Assembly: GCA_017311185.1 (NCBI GenBank)
Contig: JAESUZ010002605.1
Span: forward strand, 496,001 to 560,000
Length of the DNA: 64,000 nucleotides
Direction: 5' to 3'
From: Proteles cristata cristata
Lineage: Eukaryota; Chordata; Mammalia; Carnivora; Hyaenidae
The position numbers and the translations under genes were made by a program. Positions 59,512 to 64,000 of the stretch are shown here, piece after piece. The notes under the pieces are model-generated. The model was not told the origin of the DNA. It worked only from the letters and a program-made list of their open reading frames with translations, and did not search any database. Position 1 is the stretch's first letter; every line of letters starts with the position of its first letter.

Positions 59512-59528
59512 CTCCCCCTTGAGTCTTT

Positions 59529-60857
59529 CGTTGAATACCCATTAGCACAAGCATGTGAGGCAATGACTCCCGGCCAGGGAAAGAATTAGAAGGAACATTT
59601 CTGAAGTTCCCACAGGGACAGTAGTTGGTCCTACTAACTAGAGTGGAAGACTTCATAATTCAGTGGGCATCAGGTAGAGTACTCAGGACATTGCTTTAGT
59701 AATGGGGCAAAATAAGCCCTAAAGATTGCTCTGGTCCCACCTAAAAAGTATTAAGACTCAAAAGAATTAAGCTATTTCCAAGTTACTTATCTGTCTTTGA
59801 AAACAAAGCTCAAGAATATTTATAGAAATAACAAATACGCAGCACTCAACAAGTTTAAATTTATAATATTTGTAAATTTATAATAAATTACCAGGTTTGT
59901 AAAGAAACAGGAAAATATGACTTATAGTAAGGGGGAGAAACCCATTGCTAGACTCATACCTAGCTATGGCATGGTTAATAAAACTAGTAGGATGTTAAAA
60001 AACTTGTTATAACTGTTTTCCATGTATAAGTAACATTTATCTTGTTACAGAAGAACACACTTATTTACAAACCCAATGAATACAGTGGATTGGGGGTTTG
60101 ATTGCCCTGGGAGCCTCAGAGAGGATTTAACAAAGGAGGACATATTTGAGCTAAATCTAAAGGGATGAGTAAGTAGCAAAAAGGGGAGAGGAAATTTTAG
60201 ACCCTGGAAACAGTACTGATGTCAAAGAGTGGTGAAGGTATAGGGCTATTCAGGGACCAGCAAGTGGCCCTGTGTTAAAGAAAATGTAATGTACATGAAA
60301 TGTAGCTGGAGAGAGATGTTGCCTCTCTTCTATATTAATCTCTTTGCTCTCAATATATAAATATGGTTATATGTGTCCTGTAAAGCAATATTTATCTTCC
60401 CTTAGCTGCACCTACAGGTTATCTTGTCTCCTATTTTTCTCAAACTTTTGAACATCATAATTCCTCTTCAATCTGAGAGATACAGATTTGCTCAAATTCA
60501 ACTGAAATTGCTTTTGCTGAGATCACCAATAGAGATCATCAGTACTCTGAACTTCTACATTTGCTCATGTATTTAGGTCCTTATATGACTGAACTAATAC
60601 ATTGTTGCTTAATCTTTACCTTCAGAATCTCTACATTCTTCTAATTCTACTCATGATTGATTCTGCCTTTCATTTTTTTCTTGGTTTCCTCCATTATGCT
60701 TCTTCCACACCACACTCTTTATAAAGCAGTGTTGCTCAGAGCATAAGCTCATTGGAGTGGCTAATGTTTATTCTACATCAATTAATTTCCTTTTGCTTTG
60801 TGTGTCTTTTCCAATTCTGTTATTTTCCATCTTTCTGTGTGATTTAAAAAGTGTAAT
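59529..60857. other. Intergenic sequence, nothing firmly recognised
   Basis: AT-rich with a local direct repeat (aaatttataat) at about 59865-59888. 60410-60840 has an L2-like pyrimidine-rich character but was not assigned. Confidence 0.5.
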
Positions 60858-61071
60858 ATCGGAGTGCCTGGGTGACTCAGTCAGTTGAGTGTCCACTCTA
60901 GTTCAGGTCATGATCTCACAGTTCCTGAGTTCAAGCCCTGCATAGGGCTCTGTGCTGACAGCTCAGAACCTGGAGCCTGCTTCAGATTCGGTGTCTCTCT
61001 CTCTCTCTCTCTGCCCCTCCCCTGCTCTCTCTCAAAGATAAATAAACACTAAAACAATTTTTAAATAAAAA
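60858..61071 (+). repeat. SINEC with 11-bp target-site duplication
   Basis: Head ggagtgcctgggtgactcag, (CT)n, tail aaagataaataaacactaa. Flanked by taaaaagtgta (60845-60855) and taaaaagtata (61072-61082). Confidence 0.93.
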
Positions 61072-61077
61072 TAAAAA

Positions 61078-61331
61078 GTATAGTTTCACTTATCTGAAGT
61101 ATCTAAAGTAATCAAATTCATAGAAACAGAAAGTGGAATGATGGTTACCAGGGCTAGGGGAAAAGGGGGCTCTACTCTATTAAGGAGAGTTTCAGATTTA
61201 TGAGATGAAAACGTTCTGGAGATCTGTTCCATAACAATGTGAACGCACTTGACACTATTGAGCGGTACCCATAAAAATGGTTAAGATGCTAAATTTTGTG
61301 ATGTCTTTTTTACCACAATAAAAAAATATAT
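61078..61331 (+). mobile_element. L1M-type 3' end
   Basis: Typical old L1 3' terminus: aaacagaaagtggaatgatg, gttaccagggctaggggaaa, acaatgtgaacgcacttgac, aaaaatggttaagatgctaa and taccacaataaaaaaatat. Confidence 0.8.
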
Positions 61332-61518
61332 TTTATAATCAGAATATACCTGAAATTTTTCCCCAATGTGGTTTTTAGTTTTTAATAGAGGAGTTTAAGC
61401 TGTTACCATTTCACTTTACTAATATATTTGGATGTTACCATTTTATTTTCTTCTGTTTCCCATCCTTTTTCTATGTTTTCTTCATTTTTTTCCTTTCCTT
61501 TTTTATTTTTTATTTATT

Positions 61519-61679
61519 TTTAATTTTTTAATGTTTATTTTTGAGAGAGAGAGATACACAGAGCAAGAGAGGGAAGGGCAGAGAGAGGAGACACAGAATC
61601 TGAAGCAGCTGCAGGCTCTGAACTGTCAGCACAGAGCTCGACGTGGGGTTGGAACTCACGAATAGCTGCCTAGGCACCC
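61519..61679 (-). repeat. SINEC with internal deletion
   Basis: Reverse orientation: aatgtttatttttgagagag, aatctgaagcagctgcaggc, gctcgacgtggggttggaac. It then jumps from tcacgaat to agctgcctaggcacccc, lacking about 50 nt of the tRNA-like region. Confidence 0.88.
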
Positions 61680-61699
61680 CTTCTTTTCCCTTTTCTGAC

Positions 61700-61808
61700 T
61701 TCTGTTAGATTGCTGAAAGTTTACTTATTCACTTTTTCTTTTGTTAGTTGGAACCTATTGTTTGCATTTTTATTCTTTAGGAATTTACCACTAAAATTTT
61801 AACATGCA

Positions 61809-61843
<35 letters not shown>

Positions 61844-63200
61844 TCCCAATAAGACTAACACATTTCTTCACTTAATGACTTTAACACATTTTTCCTACAC
61901 AGTTCCTACCACTTCTACCCTCCCCCACTATCTTCAATGATGTTTCTAGAATTTTCTTTCAAATGACTTTATAGATTGCCCAACATATTTTCTCATTCTT
62001 TCAATCATTTTTGTTTTCATATTTAATTTCATTTGGTTGATTTTTCTTATTGACGAACTCTGTCCCTTAAGAATTCTTTTAATTTGTGGAAGGGTACATT
62101 TTCATGGCCTTTGTGACTCTAAAGATATTTTCATCTTGTCCTCACTTTTGAATTATGGTTTAGCTCGGTATAAAGTGTTAAAATGATGGTAGTTTTCCCT
62201 TGGCATTTCAGAGATATTACTCCATTGTCTTCTAGAATCAGGGGTTGAAATCAGTTTTAAGTATAATTGTCATTCCTTTGCTGCTAATCCATCTTTTCTC
62301 TCATAACTTTTGAGACTTTCTTTATCTTTTATGTTTTTCAGTTTCACTGTGATAGGTGTGAATGTGGGTTTGTTTTTATTTACCATACCTGCAACTAAGG
62401 ATGCACTTTTAATATGAAAACTCATATCCTGAAGTCTGGAAAATTATTTTCTAGAAAACTGTTTCTATGTTTTTGTTTTTGAATTCTCAAATCCCTTTAA
62501 GATGTAATTTGGAGCCTCAAATTATCTTTTACGTTTTTCATTTACTCTCCTTTTGTGTTTGCTTTAGGCAAATGCTCAGTAGTGTCTGAATTCCCTAATT
62601 CTTTGACTATATTCTTAGAGGGTCCTCCTTTTTTAAAGTCAAGAATGCTCCCTATATACATAGGATTGCTAGTTGTATCTGTTTTTAACCATTTCTTGAG
62701 TTATATCTGCTAGTTGGTGTTTCACAACTTTTTCCTGGGTCTTAGTTTTTTGTGTCTCTGAGAATCCTAAATAAAGGGTTTCAGAATCATATCTGGATTG
62801 TTCCATTATTTGTCTTTTTTCAAAACTGACACAGTCTCCCACTTGTCCATATTATTGACTGTCTCTTTTAGTGTTAGTTTTAATTATGTGCTTTGGAATT
62901 TTGGTTTGCAGGTTTATCATTTTTCTTTTCTTCCTATAGGACCACTTTTTCTTTCTCTCTAGTGTTTTTTATGATTGCCTTAGGAACATTGGTGGACCTC
63001 TAGTGGAGAAGTAGGTTTTATAGTAGAAGCTACGGATGCTATGCAGCACTTGTCCAGTTCAGTCAGAGGAGCTAGCAGATAGCTTGGTTCAAGTCCAGGC
63101 TTATCTTCGTTAAGTGCTGCAAGTGGACAGATTGAAACCCTTCCTCCTGGTCAGTAGTCACTGCTTTTTCCATTGTAGTCCACAGGTAGAGGGCCTCTTC
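61700..63200 (-). mobile_element. Ancient L1 (L1M/HAL1-like) relic, probable
   Basis: Reverse-oriented old L1 text: gagatattactccattgtct, gtttcactgtgataggtgtg, aatgtgggtttgtttttatt and aagtctggaaaattattttc. No coding frame survives. Limits are approximate. Confidence 0.55.
61809..61842. repeat. (TC)n microsatellite
   Basis: Near-perfect TC dinucleotide tract of about 34 nt. Confidence 0.9.
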
Positions 63201-63337
63201 TGGTGCCCAATCTCATGCAGTAAGCCTGGCTTCATTCCCTTTGATACTTGAGGAGCTTTTGACTCTCGGTCAAACTTCTGGTTCTGTCAGGTTTCTGAAT
63301 TAGAACTTAATAGGACTGCGACTCTAGCTTCTCTTAT

Positions 63338-63367
63338 TGCTGTGTGCTGTGTGCTGTGTGTGTGTAT
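63338..63367. repeat. TGTGTGC/(TG)n microsatellite
   Basis: Repeats of gctgtgt followed by tgtgtgtgt. Confidence 0.85.
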
Positions 63368-63501
63368 CTTATATACATACATCCATAGATGTATACATGA
63401 ATGTTTATATTTACTAGGTAAAGATTGAAATAAGAAATCAAAATTTGTTATCCTGATTAAAAAGAGGTCTTCTAATTGAAGTTAGAAGTAACTTTCATGG
63501 A

Positions 63502-63698
63502 GGGGCACCTGGGTGGCTCAGTCAGTTGGGCACCTGACTTCAGCTCAGGTCATGATCTCGCAGTTTGTGGATTTGAGCCCCAATTGGGCTCTGTGCTGAC
63601 AGTTCAGAGCCTGGAGCCTGCCTCAGATTCTGTGTCTTCCTCTCTCTCTGCCCCTCTCCCATTCACACTCTGTCTCTCTCAAAAGTAAACAAACATTT
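63502..63698 (+). repeat. SINEC with 12-bp target-site duplication
   Basis: Head ggggcacctgggtggctcag, tail caaaagtaaacaaacattt. Flanked by aactttcatgga (63490-63501) and aactatcatgga (63699-63710), one mismatch. Confidence 0.93.
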
Positions 63699-64000
63699 AA
63701 CTATCATGGAGAAACTGAAGAAGATACCAAAATTCTAATTTTTGCAATTAGACTGTAGCACCATTAAGTTAGATATAGAACATGACAAATTTCGAGAATG
63801 AAAGCAATGAATTTTATTTTCTACAATTTATTAGAAAACTAGGAGGAAATTTCAATGGGCTGTTAGAGAGTATAAAGGTCAGGAAAGTGAAAAATGTTCC
63901 AGATAAAGAGATGTGAGCGGTTAGCATGTAAGTTAGTCTAAGTCCTGATAGATATGAGATGAAGAGTTGTTACAGTGAGTAGATAAAAGAGCCAAAACAT

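Overview
This is vertebrate, specifically carnivoran and most likely cat-family, genomic DNA. The window has no bacterial-style operons. It holds one interrupted protein gene on the + strand in a background of interspersed repeats. About two dozen tRNA-Lys-derived carnivore SINEs (CanSINE/SINEC, mostly of the type common in Felidae) are present, with (CT)n and AATAAA-rich tails and, in several cases, intact target-site duplications. L1 elements of several ages, L2, MIR and MER5A relics fill much of the rest.

The gene is LRIG3 (leucine-rich repeats and immunoglobulin-like domains 3). The window starts inside intron 1 and carries what should be exons 2 to 19, at 2490-46280, followed by a short 3'UTR with an AATAAA signal at 46671. 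All 17 internal introns have GT-AG ends, and the joined exons are open for 1,040 codons plus a TAG stop. The exon carrying the signal peptide and N-terminal cap (about 79 residues by comparison with the known protein length), the promoter and the 5'UTR lie upstream of position 1. In order the exons encode the LRR array (exons 2-11), the C-terminal LRR cap (exon 12), three Ig-like C2 domains (exons 13, 14, 15), one transmembrane helix (exon 15) and a long cytoplasmic tail (exons 16-19). LRR exons all break in phase 2 and Ig/tail exons all break in phase 1, so every exon except 12 and 19 has a length divisible by three.

Layout: 1-2489 is the end of intron 1. 2490-2848 holds exons 2 and 3. 2849-27160 is a 24.3 kb intron 3 full of repeats, including an L1ME relic broken by two SINEs, an inverted older L1 and a perfect 26-bp-arm hairpin. 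27161-46280 is the compact remainder of the gene. 46281 to about 46695 is the 3'UTR. 46.7-52.6 kb is AT-rich intergenic sequence with one SINE and an L2 relic. 52639-59511 is a full-length but disabled L1 on the minus strand, with 5'UTR, ORF1, ORF2 and a 17-bp target-site duplication. 59.5-64 kb is intergenic, with SINEs and old L1 pieces.

No previously undescribed system is evident. The observations most worth checking are the hairpin at 17162-17221, a splice-competent open 91-nt segment in the last LRIG3 intron (45859-45949), and the near-complete L1.
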